Assembly (NCBI GenBank): GCA_900316925.1
Contig: ONEU01000055.1
Coordinates: 1 to 7,413 of the forward strand
DNA from: an uncultured Eubacteriales bacterium
GTDB taxonomy: Bacteria; Bacillota; Clostridia; Oscillospirales; Acutalibacteraceae
Length of the DNA: 7,413 nt
Reading direction: 5' to 3'
Shown here: one piece after another, positions 1 through 6,649 of the stretch
Layout of the letters: the number at the start of each line of letters is the position of its first letter
How positions within the stretch are numbered: the stretch's first letter is position 1
Program-made: the position numbers and the translations under genes
The notes under the pieces: generated by a model
What the model saw: only the letters and a program-made list of their open reading frames with translations
Told to the model about the DNA's origin: nothing
Database searches by the model: none

Positions 1-30
1 AAGTATATCACGTGGAGCCTCGTGATACTT
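1..30. terminator. Hairpin beyond the 3' end of the response regulator gene, possible bidirectional terminator
   Basis: AAGTAT and CACG on the left arm pair with CGTG and ATACTT on the right arm, with a 2-nt bulge (AT) and an 8-nt loop. Read on the plus strand, the stem is followed by TGTTTTATT, a loose T-rich tail, so it could end a plus-strand gene lying left of the window. Read on the minus strand, it lies about 90 nt beyond the stop of the response regulator gene and could end the queT-kinase-regulator operon. The T-tract for that direction would be outside the window. The remainder of 31-118 shows nothing I can name. Confidence 0.45.
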
Positions 31-118
31 TGTTTTATTCACATTTTATCGGTTCTTACCCACAGATTTTAGGGAAGAGCCATATTTAATGAATCATCTG
101 TAAACCAATTACCGATTC

Positions 119-826
119 CTACACAAACCAGCCAAACTGTTCCACCAGCTCCTCCGGGTCTCCCTCCAGGTCAATCTCCGACATATTGAGGCCGATACTG
201 CCCTTCATCCGGATCAGCACATTCTCGGCACCGATCCTGCCGAAACAGTCCCGCATATCCTTGATGTACTTTCTGAGCAGATCCTTCTTATCATTATTGC
301 CTTCCCAAAAAACAGCAATGATCTCGCCATTGGTAGCGAAGGCGCCGTTTTTGTAGACCAGGTAGGCAAACAGCTCGGTGGTCAGCCTTCTGTCAAAACG
401 GAACGGATGCTCCCCCTCGAAAACGGCAAAGCTGCCGCTGCATCTGACCTTCAGCTTCTTTTCTGACTCCACCGGCACACGCAGCCATTTCAATGCCTCG
501 ATGATATCCTCTTCATCAAAGGGCTTTGTCACAAAGCTGCTGCAATGGAGCTTATGTCCCACCAGGGCATACTCCGAGTGACCCGTGATAAATATCAGGT
601 CGATTTTCTGATAGATATTCTGCAAATACCTGGCGGCCTCGACACCGGAAATATCCGGCATCTCGATATCCAGAAATACAATCCGGATATCCTCTTTCCC
701 GATGACGGCAAAGCCCTCCTCCGCCGATGTGACAAAGTAATGACTGCCTGACGGGTCGATCTTGTACATGATGTATTTCATCAGATCCAGGATGGATTTG
801 TTGTCATCAATCGTTATCGTTTTCAC
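119..826 (-). CDS. Response regulator: receiver domain plus SARP/OmpR-like winged-helix output domain
   Basis: A 235-residue two-component response regulator, presumably a DNA-binding transcription factor in the cytoplasm. The receiver domain covers about residues 1-115: acidic pair Asp7-Asp8, phospho-acceptor Asp53 in FLDIEMP, switch Thr81 in FITGH and Lys101 in TKPF. A short linker leads to a winged-helix domain at about 124-220 (RRLTTELFAYLVYKNG, then KKDLLRKYIKDMRD), typical of SARP/BTAD-type response regulators rather than LytTR ones. The GTG at 824-826 is chosen as start because AGGAGG (833-838) precedes it with a 6-nt spacer. An in-frame ATG at 839-841 would swallow that ribosome binding site and has no site of its own. 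The gene overlaps the end of the kinase gene by 20 nt, implying translational coupling and a cognate pair. The family assignment is firm; target genes are unknown. Confidence 0.9.
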   Translation of the reverse strand: MKTITIDDNKSILDLMKYIMYKIDPSGSHYFVTSAEEGFAVIGKEDIRIVFLDIEMPDISGVEAARYLQNIYQKIDLIFITGHSEYALVGHKLHCSSFVTKPFDEEDIIEALKWLRVPVESEKKLKVRCSGSFAVFEGEHPFRFDRRLTTELFAYLVYKNGAFATNGEIIAVFWEGNNDKKDLLRKYIKDMRDCFGRIGAENVLIRMKGSIGLNMSEIDLEGDPEELVEQFGWFV

Positions 827-2228
827 TCTGCCCCTCCTCATATTTTAACCGTATCACGGCACTGGTCCCGGTCTCGTCCTGTGTGATGGTCAGTTCTCCC
901 ATATCCATGGCTTTCAGGCGCAGACGTACATTCTCGATGCCGATGCTTTTCCGACCCTTCTGTGCATCCGTCAGCTTATTGCCTCCCGAACCGTCATCCC
1001 ATACCTCAATGAGGATGCAGTCGGGCTCATCCAGTACCGAAATTCTCACCAGACCGCCTTTTTCATACGTTCCCACGCCATAGCGGATGGCGTTTTCCAC
1101 CAAGGGCTCCACCGAAAGGGCCGGCAGCATGAAACGGTCTATCTCGATATCATACTCTACCCGCAGCTTGTCACCGTAATTCATCCGCTCCAGCTGGATA
1201 TAGGCACGGATGCTTTTCATCTCCTCCTCAAAGGGGATCATGGTATCCTCTGTCATGGCTTCAAAGCTGGCACGCAGATATTTCCCGAAGCTCCTGATTC
1301 CGTTATACAGTTCGGGATTATCCGTGCTTCTGGACTGCAGCGCCATGAGAGAATTAAAGATGAAATGTGGCTGAATCTGTGCCACCAGCAGCCTGATCTT
1401 ATTTTCCTGCAGTTCCTGTTTATTCTGCTCGATCACGAGCTGTTTTTCCATGAGCTGGATGCGTGCATCCTCCAGTTCATGGGCATTCTTAACGGTGAGC
1501 ATGGTTCGGTTCCTCTCGTAGATCATATAGCTCATCAGCGCCGAGATCGTCACCGCAATATTATTCAGGCTGATTCCCGACACAAAGAACGTACCGATCA
1601 AGGCAAAGAAGGGAAAGATCACGGCGGTAATGATAATATGTCGGATAAATTTGTCGATCTTTTTCCACTGCACGATCACGATGGCTGCAATAAACAAGAA
1701 GGAGATGATCGTAATACCCTGCCAGAGATAGATGCCCCATGAGCGGTGATAATGATTGCTTCCGTCGATCCGATACAGGATGTGCGTAAAGGGATTGATA
1801 AAGAGGATCAGCAGGTTCAGGAACTGTAAGGCCTGGAAGACAAGGAGCGCCTTTTTCAGGGGTTGCTGTCCGTTTTTTTCCGCGACATATTTACGCATTA
1901 CCTGCAAAAACAGCAGCGTCTGAAAAAAGCCTACGACATAGTACAGGAAAATGCTGAGCCTGACGACATAGTGAGAAAACTCCATCGTCGTGTCCAGAAA
2001 TGCATTGCCAAATACATCACAGAAATTATAGATCAGCGCCGCCACATAAAAGACGGTCAGTTCCCCCGTCATCGGTATTTTCAGGTTATCAAACATCCGA
2101 TTGGACTTGTCCATCTTTTGCCCGACCAGAATCGTCAGGATCAGTATCAGCAGCAGGATCTCATTCCAGGATTCTATGGCAAGCTGGACAAACATCGGTA
2201 TCCCGACCCGTTTGATCAAATCCTCCAT
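807..2228 (-). CDS. LytS/YehU-type sensor histidine kinase with seven-helix membrane domain
   Basis: A 473-residue membrane sensor kinase. The N-terminal half carries about seven hydrophobic segments (roughly residues 20-36, 57-73, 87-110, 127-145, 167-187, 196-216, 219-237) and no sizeable extracellular domain, so the signal is probably sensed in or at the membrane. A predicted coiled coil (about 247-283) leads to a His_kinase-family dimerisation motif, QPHFIFNSL, with phospho-acceptor His288. An HATPase_c domain follows: N box PLVENAIRYG (Asn379), G1 DDGSGG at about 411-416, G2 SIGIENVRLRLK. All catalytic elements are present. The start is supported by GGAG about 6 nt upstream of the ATG. 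It lies 47 nt after queT and overlaps the regulator gene by 20 nt. Kinases of this class usually pair with LytTR regulators; here the partner has a SARP-like output domain. The ligand cannot be told from the sequence. Confidence 0.92.
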   Translation of the reverse strand: MEDLIKRVGIPMFVQLAIESWNEILLLILILTILVGQKMDKSNRMFDNLKIPMTGELTVFYVAALIYNFCDVFGNAFLDTTMEFSHYVVRLSIFLYYVVGFFQTLLFLQVMRKYVAEKNGQQPLKKALLVFQALQFLNLLILFINPFTHILYRIDGSNHYHRSWGIYLWQGITIISFLFIAAIVIVQWKKIDKFIRHIIITAVIFPFFALIGTFFVSGISLNNIAVTISALMSYMIYERNRTMLTVKNAHELEDARIQLMEKQLVIEQNKQELQENKIRLLVAQIQPHFIFNSLMALQSRSTDNPELYNGIRSFGKYLRASFEAMTEDTMIPFEEEMKSIRAYIQLERMNYGDKLRVEYDIEIDRFMLPALSVEPLVENAIRYGVGTYEKGGLVRISVLDEPDCILIEVWDDGSGGNKLTDAQKGRKSIGIENVRLRLKAMDMGELTITQDETGTSAVIRLKYEEGQSENDND

Positions 2229-2275
2229 TTTTCTCTCCGTTCTGTTCCTTTTCTCACGGAACGATCACTCCGTTT

Positions 2276-2761
2276 TCAGAAAATGAACCTTTTATATCGC
2301 TTCAGCACCGAAGCTAACAGTTCTCCCAGCACATAACAACCAATCAGTTCTCCCACGGCGATATACACCATCAGCAGCCAGACCGGCACATTTGTCATTC
2401 CGTAGCCGTACCACAGGACAAACGGAACGATCAGCGCATTGGCCAGGACGGCAGGGAGCGGAACAAGCCAGCGATGAGCGCGCAGCAAATATCCCAGAGA
2501 AGCGCCGATCAGTGTGGCAAGGCTGCCGAACACAATGTCCCAGATAATGGCTCCGCCCAGGATATTGGCCAGCACACAGCCCGCAAACAATCCCGGGATG
2601 GCGACGGGGGTAAAAAGCGGCAGGATCGTCAGCATTTCGGCAACCCTGATCTGCATCCCCCCGAACGAGATCGGTGCAAATGCCAGTGTTAATACCACAT
2701 ATAAAGCGGCAATGATAGCTCCGCTTGCCAGATGAAAGGCCGCAGTGTGTTTCTGTTTCAT
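2276..2761 (-). CDS. queT: QueT-family ECF transporter S component (queuosine precursor uptake)
   Basis: A 161-residue integral membrane protein of about six hydrophobic segments. The N-terminal stretch GAIIAALYVVLTLAFAPISF, followed by MQIRVAEMLTILPLF and GLFAGCVLANILGGA, is the QueT family signature (energy-coupling-factor S component thought to bind queuosine precursors such as preQ1). The length is normal for the family. The S component must dock to an EcfT/EcfA module, which is not in this window. The ATG follows GGAGG (2770-2774) with an 8-nt spacer. The leader upstream contains a possible preQ1-responsive pseudoknot, which would fit the substrate. The histidine kinase gene starts 47 nt downstream with no terminator visible between, so the three genes are probably one operon. 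The substrate is inferred from family membership; S components vary, so another small ligand is possible. Confidence 0.85.
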   Translation of the reverse strand: MKQKHTAAFHLASGAIIAALYVVLTLAFAPISFGGMQIRVAEMLTILPLFTPVAIPGLFAGCVLANILGGAIIWDIVFGSLATLIGASLGYLLRAHRWLVPLPAVLANALIVPFVLWYGYGMTNVPVWLLMVYIAVGELIGCYVLGELLASVLKRYKRFIF

Positions 2762-2769
2762 ATTGACCG

Positions 2770-2774
2770 CCTCC
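2770..2774 (-). promoter_or_regulatory. Shine-Dalgarno of queT, just after a strong hairpin
   Basis: GGAGG on the minus strand, 8 nt before the queT ATG. The 3' edge of the hairpin at 2779-2806 is only 4 nt away, so refolding of the leader could expose or block this site. The sequestering partner is not obvious: CCGG (2773-2776) could pair with CCGG at 2801-2804, only 4 bp. Confidence 0.7.
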
Positions 2775-2778
2775 GGAT

Positions 2779-2806
2779 CACCAGCAGGATATTCATACTG
2801 CCGGTG
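2779..2806 (-). promoter_or_regulatory. Hairpin in the queT leader, candidate expression platform
   Basis: On the minus strand CACCGGCAG pairs with CTGCTGGTG over 9 bp, one of them G-U, closing a 10-nt loop (TATGAATATC). No T-tract follows, so it is not an intrinsic terminator. Its place between the candidate preQ1 pseudoknot and the Shine-Dalgarno suggests a role in translational control of queT. Confidence 0.5.
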
Positions 2807-2810
2807 TTTT

Positions 2811-2857
2811 GGGGAACGCTTTGACAGCGAAAAAAGGTTTTCCCCGTACCCCTTTCC
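2811..2857 (-). ncRNA. Candidate preQ1-type riboswitch (H-type pseudoknot) upstream of queT
   Basis: On the minus strand AAAGG (2851-2855) can pair with CCTTT (2833-2837), extendable by two G-T pairs. The loop of that stem holds GGGGAA (2840-2845), which can pair with TTCCCC (2811-2816) further downstream, giving an H-type pseudoknot. Between the two 3' strands sits a small hairpin, CGCT-GTCAA-AGCG (2817-2829). Class II and III preQ1 aptamers are known to have this layout, including the inserted hairpin, and class III is known to lie away from the ribosome binding site; here about 36 nt separate them. The pairing is read directly; the class and ligand are inferred from layout and from the QueT gene it precedes. 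I could not compare it with the nucleotide consensus. The alternative is that AAAGG/CCTTT followed by TTTTTT is a weak terminator for the gene ending at 2940. Confidence 0.45.
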
Positions 2858-2862
2858 AGAAT

Positions 2863-2888
2863 TTGCTGAGGGATAACTCTTTCAGCAA
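2863..2888. other. Small stem-loop in the intergenic region before queT
   Basis: TTGCTGA and TCAGCAA form a perfect 7-bp stem around a 12-nt loop. It lies between the stop at 2940 and the candidate queT leader structure. No T-tract follows on either strand, so termination is not supported. It may be part of the 5' leader of queT or a 3'-end structure of the large sensor mRNA. I found no consensus sigma-A promoter between 2860 and 2940, so queT may be expressed by read-through or from a weak promoter. Confidence 0.35.
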
Positions 2889-2939
2889 GCAATAAGCGCA
2901 AACTGGTCATCGTTGTTGACGAAGAATTTGCGTAAACTT

Positions 2940-5900
2940 TCAGGCATCCGAAGAATAGGATTTATGGATATTATCAATATTCTCCGTCGTTCCGCCGCCG
3001 TCGTCATCCGGGGCACGGAACTCACCCTTCTCCACCAGACGCAGGAATGCCTCCACCACATCCGGCGCAAGCTGGGTTCCCGAAACCTCCTTGATAATGG
3101 AGATCACCTTATCAAATTTCATCCGTTTTCTGTACGGACGGTTCGAGTACATCGCGTCAAAGCAATCCGCCACGGCAATGATCTGTGCCACACGGGGAAT
3201 CTCTCCCTCTTTCAGATGATTGGGATAGCCCTTGCCGTCGGGACGCTCATGGTGGAACTGTGCCCCCTGGGACAGTTCCGGCATGATATTGATCCCCTTC
3301 AGCGCTTCATACCCCTGGGTCACATGAGATTTGATGGTCTCATACTCCTCATCCGTCAGCTTGCCGGGCTTATTCAGCACCTCCGTGGGGACACCCACCT
3401 TACCGATATCATGCAGCAGCGCCACATAATAGTATTTTTCAATCGTTTCCTCATCCAGTCCCATTTCCCTTGACAGCATGGCCGTATACTTTGCCACACG
3501 CATGGAATGGCCGTTGGTATAGTTATCCTTCATATCGATCACTTTTGCAAAGGCCTCTGTGATCTCCCGGATAAACGTCAGATTCTCACGGTTTTTCTTT
3601 TCCAGCCTGTTCATCTTCCTGAAGAGGAAGAACCGGATGATTCCCACAAAGATCAGCACCGCCGACAGGATGATAATGATATAGAACCATGGCTCCTCGT
3701 AGAACGCCTTTTCCTTGACAATATCGACGGCGACCGTCTTGTTGAAAAAGCCTCTCGAGTCACTCAGGCTCATCACGAAGCGGTACTCTCCGCCTGAGAG
3801 ATTCGTGTAGCTGACAGGCGCCAGCTCATTGCGGCTGACCGTGTTGCCCTTATCCTCAAAGCCCTCGAGCTGATAGGTCACATCCGGAGTGATGAGCGAA
3901 TAATTATACACATAGCTGTACAGCGTCAGCTTTTTGACATTCGAGGGAACGGTATACCGGCCGCTGTTGTCCGGATAGATCCTCACGCCATCCGCGTCGA
4001 TATACGGGATACTGACCTTCAGATTGCTGACATTTTCAAAGGGTGACTCAATATTGACCTCTGCCACACCCGTTCTGCCCGCCAGATAGAGATTCCCGTC
4101 GGCTGTCAGGTCACTATAGGAATTGGCCGTCGAAATACAGGGCAGGCCGTTCTTGATGCCGTAGTGGACGGGGTCAATCTCCTCGTTTTTCAGCAATTCA
4201 TCCGTCGGAAGCACATAGATGCCGTTACTGCTGAGCACCCAGGTTTCATCCTTGCTGTTCTGATAGACGTCAAAGTTGTTGGAATACGGAAATTTCCGCA
4301 CGGTGGTCACATTGTAGTCCGCGTCCATATAGGCAATGGAATTACTGGTGATGATCCAGAAAACCTCCCGTTTCAGGTCACGCTTGATACGCATGACCAC
4401 ATCCGATGTCAGGCCGTTTTCGGAGCTGATATGCCTTGTCACCTGATCGTTGATGACATAGATGCCGTCACCGTCCGAGCCCAGGATGATCTCCCCGTGA
4501 TATCCCTCAACCACGGTCAGACTTTCCGTATTGACGATCCCTTCGTCAGCGCTGTAGCTTTTCGTCACCCGGCCGTTGCTGATCACGCTCACCCCGCCTG
4601 TATTTACCACCAGGATACTGCCGTCACTGCGTTCATAGACTGCCCGGACGTGGTTGGACAATAATCCGTCCTCCACGGAATAGACCGTCAGTTCATCCTG
4701 ATCCAGGCAAAGCAGTCCAAGCTTCTGCCAGGTTGAGATCCACAGGCGGTTCCGGCTGTCCCGGATAATCGAACGGATCCGGCAGCCATCAAGCAGCCCC
4801 AGCAGATCCTTCGCATCCAGGGCTTTTCCGGATGCCGTTGCGGCTTTGGCCAGCGGCAAGGAGGAAATGCGGCTCTCCTTCCCCAGCACGGTGAGACCGG
4901 TATCCGTACCGATGAACAAGCGGTCCCGATACATACAGGTGGTATTGACAACTGCCGCAGGAAGATTATAGCGGGTGTAAAGATCGAAGAAAGCGTTCTT
5001 TACGATCTTCATCACACCCTGCCGTGACGATGAGAACCATAGATTTCCTTCATAATCCACGATCATGTGGTTGATCGAGCTTTTCATAGGAATGTTATCC
5101 AGTATCTCAACATGGTCATCCTCCAGCAGACCAATTCCGTTGCCGGCACAGATCCATATCTTGCCGTCGATATACTCAAAACTCTGGGTATAGGCCAGCG
5201 GGGAGATATCCCTTTCGGTCACGTCATCAAACTGTTTATGTAGGCTGCCGTGATAGATCTTGGTATTCGACGTACCGAGATACATACTGCCGGGATGAAG
5301 AGGATCGGGGAACATACAGATCACATCCCGGACACGGTTCCGGTCGCCGTCAAGAAAGGTCTCTATCCGTCCGTCCCGGATGGTAAAGATGTCGCCGTGA
5401 TCGGTCAGGCCGTACACCAGGCCCTCTGCCCCGATTCTCAGTTCACGCATATAGGCATTTTTAATCCGGCTGTCATCAATGGGACGAATGGTTCCATTTT
5501 CGGTAATAATGGACATTCCCGTTGAAGTGGCGATATAGATCAGGCCGTTAGAATCCTCGATGATATCACGCACGGACGAAGAAACCAGTCCGTCCAACTT
5601 ATTCCACTTCCGGAATTTCCCCTTTTCCAGCACTGCCACACCGCTGTCGTTGGTACCGACCCACAACCGGTCCTTTTTGTCAACGAACAGGCAGACCACG
5701 CTGGCGATACCCTCGGTAGAGTCCATCCGTTCAAAGTTTTCGCCGTCATACCGCACAAGACCGCCATAACTGGCAATCCACAAAACACCTTCACTTGTCT
5801 GTACGATATCATTTGCTTCCGGAGTCGGCAGCCCATTAGTATTATTGTATAGAAAGGCGGAATACGAATCCTTATGCTTGATCGGGTCAACGATTGATTC

Positions 5901-6038
5901 TTCCTCTTCTTCACCGGCTGCCGTCACCGACAATCCAAAGTTTCCTACTGTCAGGACTGTCACCAAAGCCAACAAAAACAGGCAAAAAAGACGTAATGCG
6001 TCAAAATCACACTTTTCTCTTCTCTTTACATCTCCCAT
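2940..6038 (-). CDS. Membrane sensor: two-component-regulator propeller repeats, Y_Y_Y domain, TM helix and HD-GYP phosphodiesterase
   Basis: A 1032-residue protein from the ATG at 6036-6038. Basic residues then a hydrophobic stretch (about 14-37, ending VTAAG) form a signal peptide or anchor. About 14 Reg_prop-like blades follow to about residue 660 (LWIASYGGLVRYDG, LWVGTNDSGVAVL, IYIATSTG, LWFSSSRQGV, LFIGTDTG, IILGSDGDG and others), enough for two seven-bladed propellers. A Y_Y_Y-like beta-sandwich lies at about 700-768 and one TM helix at about 784-807. The cytoplasmic HD-GYP domain (about 836-1006) has intact HDIGK (876-880) and HHERPDGKGYP (929-939). HD-GYP enzymes hydrolyse cyclic di-GMP or related dinucleotides, so an extracellular signal probably controls second-messenger breakdown; the ligand is unknown. 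Such propellers more often carry histidine kinases. The ATG is preferred over a GTG at 6057-6059 because GGGAGG (6050-6055) precedes the ATG, while it would lie inside the longer reading. Confidence 0.92.
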   Translation of the reverse strand: MGDVKRREKCDFDALRLFCLFLLALVTVLTVGNFGLSVTAAGEEEEESIVDPIKHKDSYSAFLYNNTNGLPTPEANDIVQTSEGVLWIASYGGLVRYDGENFERMDSTEGIASVVCLFVDKKDRLWVGTNDSGVAVLEKGKFRKWNKLDGLVSSSVRDIIEDSNGLIYIATSTGMSIITENGTIRPIDDSRIKNAYMRELRIGAEGLVYGLTDHGDIFTIRDGRIETFLDGDRNRVRDVICMFPDPLHPGSMYLGTSNTKIYHGSLHKQFDDVTERDISPLAYTQSFEYIDGKIWICAGNGIGLLEDDHVEILDNIPMKSSINHMIVDYEGNLWFSSSRQGVMKIVKNAFFDLYTRYNLPAAVVNTTCMYRDRLFIGTDTGLTVLGKESRISSLPLAKAATASGKALDAKDLLGLLDGCRIRSIIRDSRNRLWISTWQKLGLLCLDQDELTVYSVEDGLLSNHVRAVYERSDGSILVVNTGGVSVISNGRVTKSYSADEGIVNTESLTVVEGYHGEIILGSDGDGIYVINDQVTRHISSENGLTSDVVMRIKRDLKREVFWIITSNSIAYMDADYNVTTVRKFPYSNNFDVYQNSKDETWVLSSNGIYVLPTDELLKNEEIDPVHYGIKNGLPCISTANSYSDLTADGNLYLAGRTGVAEVNIESPFENVSNLKVSIPYIDADGVRIYPDNSGRYTVPSNVKKLTLYSYVYNYSLITPDVTYQLEGFEDKGNTVSRNELAPVSYTNLSGGEYRFVMSLSDSRGFFNKTVAVDIVKEKAFYEEPWFYIIIILSAVLIFVGIIRFFLFRKMNRLEKKNRENLTFIREITEAFAKVIDMKDNYTNGHSMRVAKYTAMLSREMGLDEETIEKYYYVALLHDIGKVGVPTEVLNKPGKLTDEEYETIKSHVTQGYEALKGINIMPELSQGAQFHHERPDGKGYPNHLKEGEIPRVAQIIAVADCFDAMYSNRPYRKRMKFDKVISIIKEVSGTQLAPDVVEAFLRLVEKGEFRAPDDDGGGTTENIDNIHKSYSSDA

Positions 6039-6049
6039 ATCTATCAGCA

Positions 6050-6055
6050 CCTCCC
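6050..6055 (-). promoter_or_regulatory. Shine-Dalgarno deciding the start of the HD-GYP sensor gene
   Basis: GGGAGG on the minus strand lies 11 nt before the ATG at 6036-6038, or 9 nt if the following TG is counted into the pairing. A start at the in-frame GTG 6057-6059 would place this motif inside the coding region and leave the GTG without a usable site. Confidence 0.65.
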
Positions 6056-6085
6056 GCACCTCTTTTCGTCACATTATCCACTATT

Positions 6086-6114
6086 ATTCTACACTATAAT
6101 AACAATATCGTCAA
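6086..6114 (-). promoter_or_regulatory. Sigma-A promoter of the HD-GYP sensor gene
   Basis: On the minus strand, -35 TTGACG (6109-6114) is followed after exactly 17 bp by -10 TAGAAT (6086-6091). The start of transcription would be near 6079, giving a leader of about 40 nt. The -35 box lies 14 bp from the outer hairpin of the left repeat copy. Confidence 0.75.
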
Positions 6115-6128
6115 GATTTACGGCGCGA

Positions 6129-6338
6129 GCGCAGAGCCTGCGCACCCGTGTCACGCTGCCGTTCGCTTACGCTCACTCTGTACGTTTAAGGCGGGAGGTG
6201 CAGTATCGCTAACATCCGGCACGGCACAGCAGGGCTGTGAATCTTCTATGTCCGCCGTCACGCCCCTTGACGGGGCGCTTAGCGGCTATTTCTTTCAAGC
6301 TTTCAGGTACGATTACTCTATCGAAAGTACCCGTGCCT
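6129..6338 (+). repeat. Left copy of a ~205-bp structured repeat (inverted relative to the copy at 6981-7184)
   Basis: The copy begins with a hairpin, GCGCAG-AGC-CTGCGC (6129-6143), then 6 variable nt, then a 76-bp core (6150-6225) identical to the reverse complement of 7088-7163. A second hairpin, CACAGC-AGG-GCTGTG (6225-6239), follows, then the conserved GTCCGCCG, and a third hairpin, CGCCCC-TTGAC-GGGGCG (6261-6277), flanked by CCGC/GCGG. It ends with AAAGTACCCGTGCCT (6324-6338), also shared. The core is open in one frame and can be mis-called as a protein, but codon meaning is not kept outside it, whereas hairpins are. It is probably a dispersed structured element of the genome; no transposase is encoded. 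Type and mobility are unknown. Confidence 0.9.
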
Positions 6339-6353
6339 ACTTTGTTCTAAGGG

Positions 6354-6375
6354 AATCCCCGCAAGTGCGGGGATT
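6354..6375. other. Perfect palindromic hairpin after the left repeat
   Basis: AATCCCCGC and GCGGGGATT form a perfect 9-bp stem with loop AAGT. It lies 15 nt beyond the last base shared with the right copy, so it may be a copy-specific tail of the repeat or a terminator-like stem. No T-tract follows on either strand. Confidence 0.6.
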
Positions 6376-6414
6376 TGGTAAGCAGAAGAAAACAGTTTCC
6401 CGCGCGCACGGAAG

Positions 6415-6537
6415 CGTGTACTGGTAGCGCAGAAAACAATGAATCAACAGGGAAGTATGAAGGTGAGGCATGTGGATGCTGCTTTGACGGAGATTTTTGA
6501 CGTAACCGGCAAGCACACGGGCATTGATACAAGATAA
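6415..6537 (+). pseudogene. Remnant of a STAS-domain anti-anti-sigma factor gene (3' part only)
   Basis: In one frame this stretch reads RVLVAQKTMNQQG, then SMKVRHVDAALTEIFDVTG, then eight residues and TAA. This is the C-terminal third of the STAS domain of anti-sigma-factor antagonists (SpoIIAA/RsbV-like), where such proteins run from the helix after the phosphorylatable serine through ...EIFDVTG to about eight final residues. The N-terminal two thirds, including the serine loop (usually SSAGL just before RVL), are missing; the match starts at 6415 and upstream residues are unrelated. The last eight residues (KHTGIDTR) no longer resemble the usual FxDILTIE. An ATG at 6439-6441 lies inside but gives only 32 residues and has no ribosome binding site. 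I read it as a decayed gene, perhaps cut when the repeat arrived. The family match is by recognition, not by search. Confidence 0.65.
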
Positions 6538-6570
6538 AAAAGTCGGCGTAAATGGTATGAATATAGTGAT

Positions 6571-6596
6571 ATTTACAAATTATTTACAAATAATTT
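6571..6596. repeat. AT-rich phased direct repeat with overlapping inverted repeat
   Basis: ATTTACAAAT occurs twice (6571-6580 and 6582-6591) with an 11-bp period, one helical turn. Overlapping it, AAATTATT (6577-6584) and AATAATTT (6589-6596) form a perfect 8-bp inverted repeat around TACA. The centre lies about 63 bp before the predicted start of the sigma-54-like promoter downstream, a place where an activator could bind. No regulator is identified. Confidence 0.5.
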
Positions 6597-6622
6597 AAAA
6601 AATCTTCAAAAAGCAACCGGTT

Positions 6623-6639
6623 TTGGCACGATTCTGGCA
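6623..6639 (+). promoter_or_regulatory. Near-consensus sigma-54 (RpoN) promoter
   Basis: TTGGCACGATTCTGGCA matches the -24/-12 consensus YTGGCACGRNNNTTGCW at every specified base but one (G for T in the -12 box). The -24 GG (6625-6626) and -12 GC (6637-6638) are 12 bp apart as required. Transcription would start near 6650. The motif is also a direct repeat of TGGCACG. A sigma-A reading (TTGGCA, 18 bp, TATGGT) is possible but weaker. Confidence 0.6.
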
Positions 6640-6649
6640 CGCTCGGTAT

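Noticed and set aside
2830..2856. AAAGG/CCTTT stem plus TTTTTT as terminator of the HD-GYP sensor gene
   Set aside because: The stem is short with a 13-nt loop, and the same bases form a better pseudoknot ahead of queT. It is not excluded.
2891..2935. Plus-strand reading NKRKLVIVVDEEFA followed by a stop, resembling a response regulator N-terminus
   Set aside because: Fifteen codons, no start, no downstream receiver sequence and a stop soon upstream; most likely chance, or too small a remnant to defend.
2913..3473. Long plus-strand frame opposite the HD-GYP domain
   Set aside because: It is a shadow of the firmly identified minus-strand gene; its translation has no recognisable domain and no ribosome binding site.
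6354..6375. Palindrome resembling a type I-E CRISPR repeat (CCCCGC...GCGGGG)
   Set aside because: Only one copy, no spacers and no cas genes; a single GC-rich hairpin is not an array.
5894..6427. Open frame of 177 codons reading through the left repeat (contains AVRLRSLCTFKAGG)
   Set aside because: It starts inside the HD-GYP gene on the other strand and runs across its promoter. The similar frame in the right copy agrees only in the 76-bp core, and outside it the copies keep hairpins, not codons.
6347..6532. Minus-strand frame of 61 codons
   Set aside because: It is antisense to the STAS remnant, low in complexity, and without a ribosome binding site.
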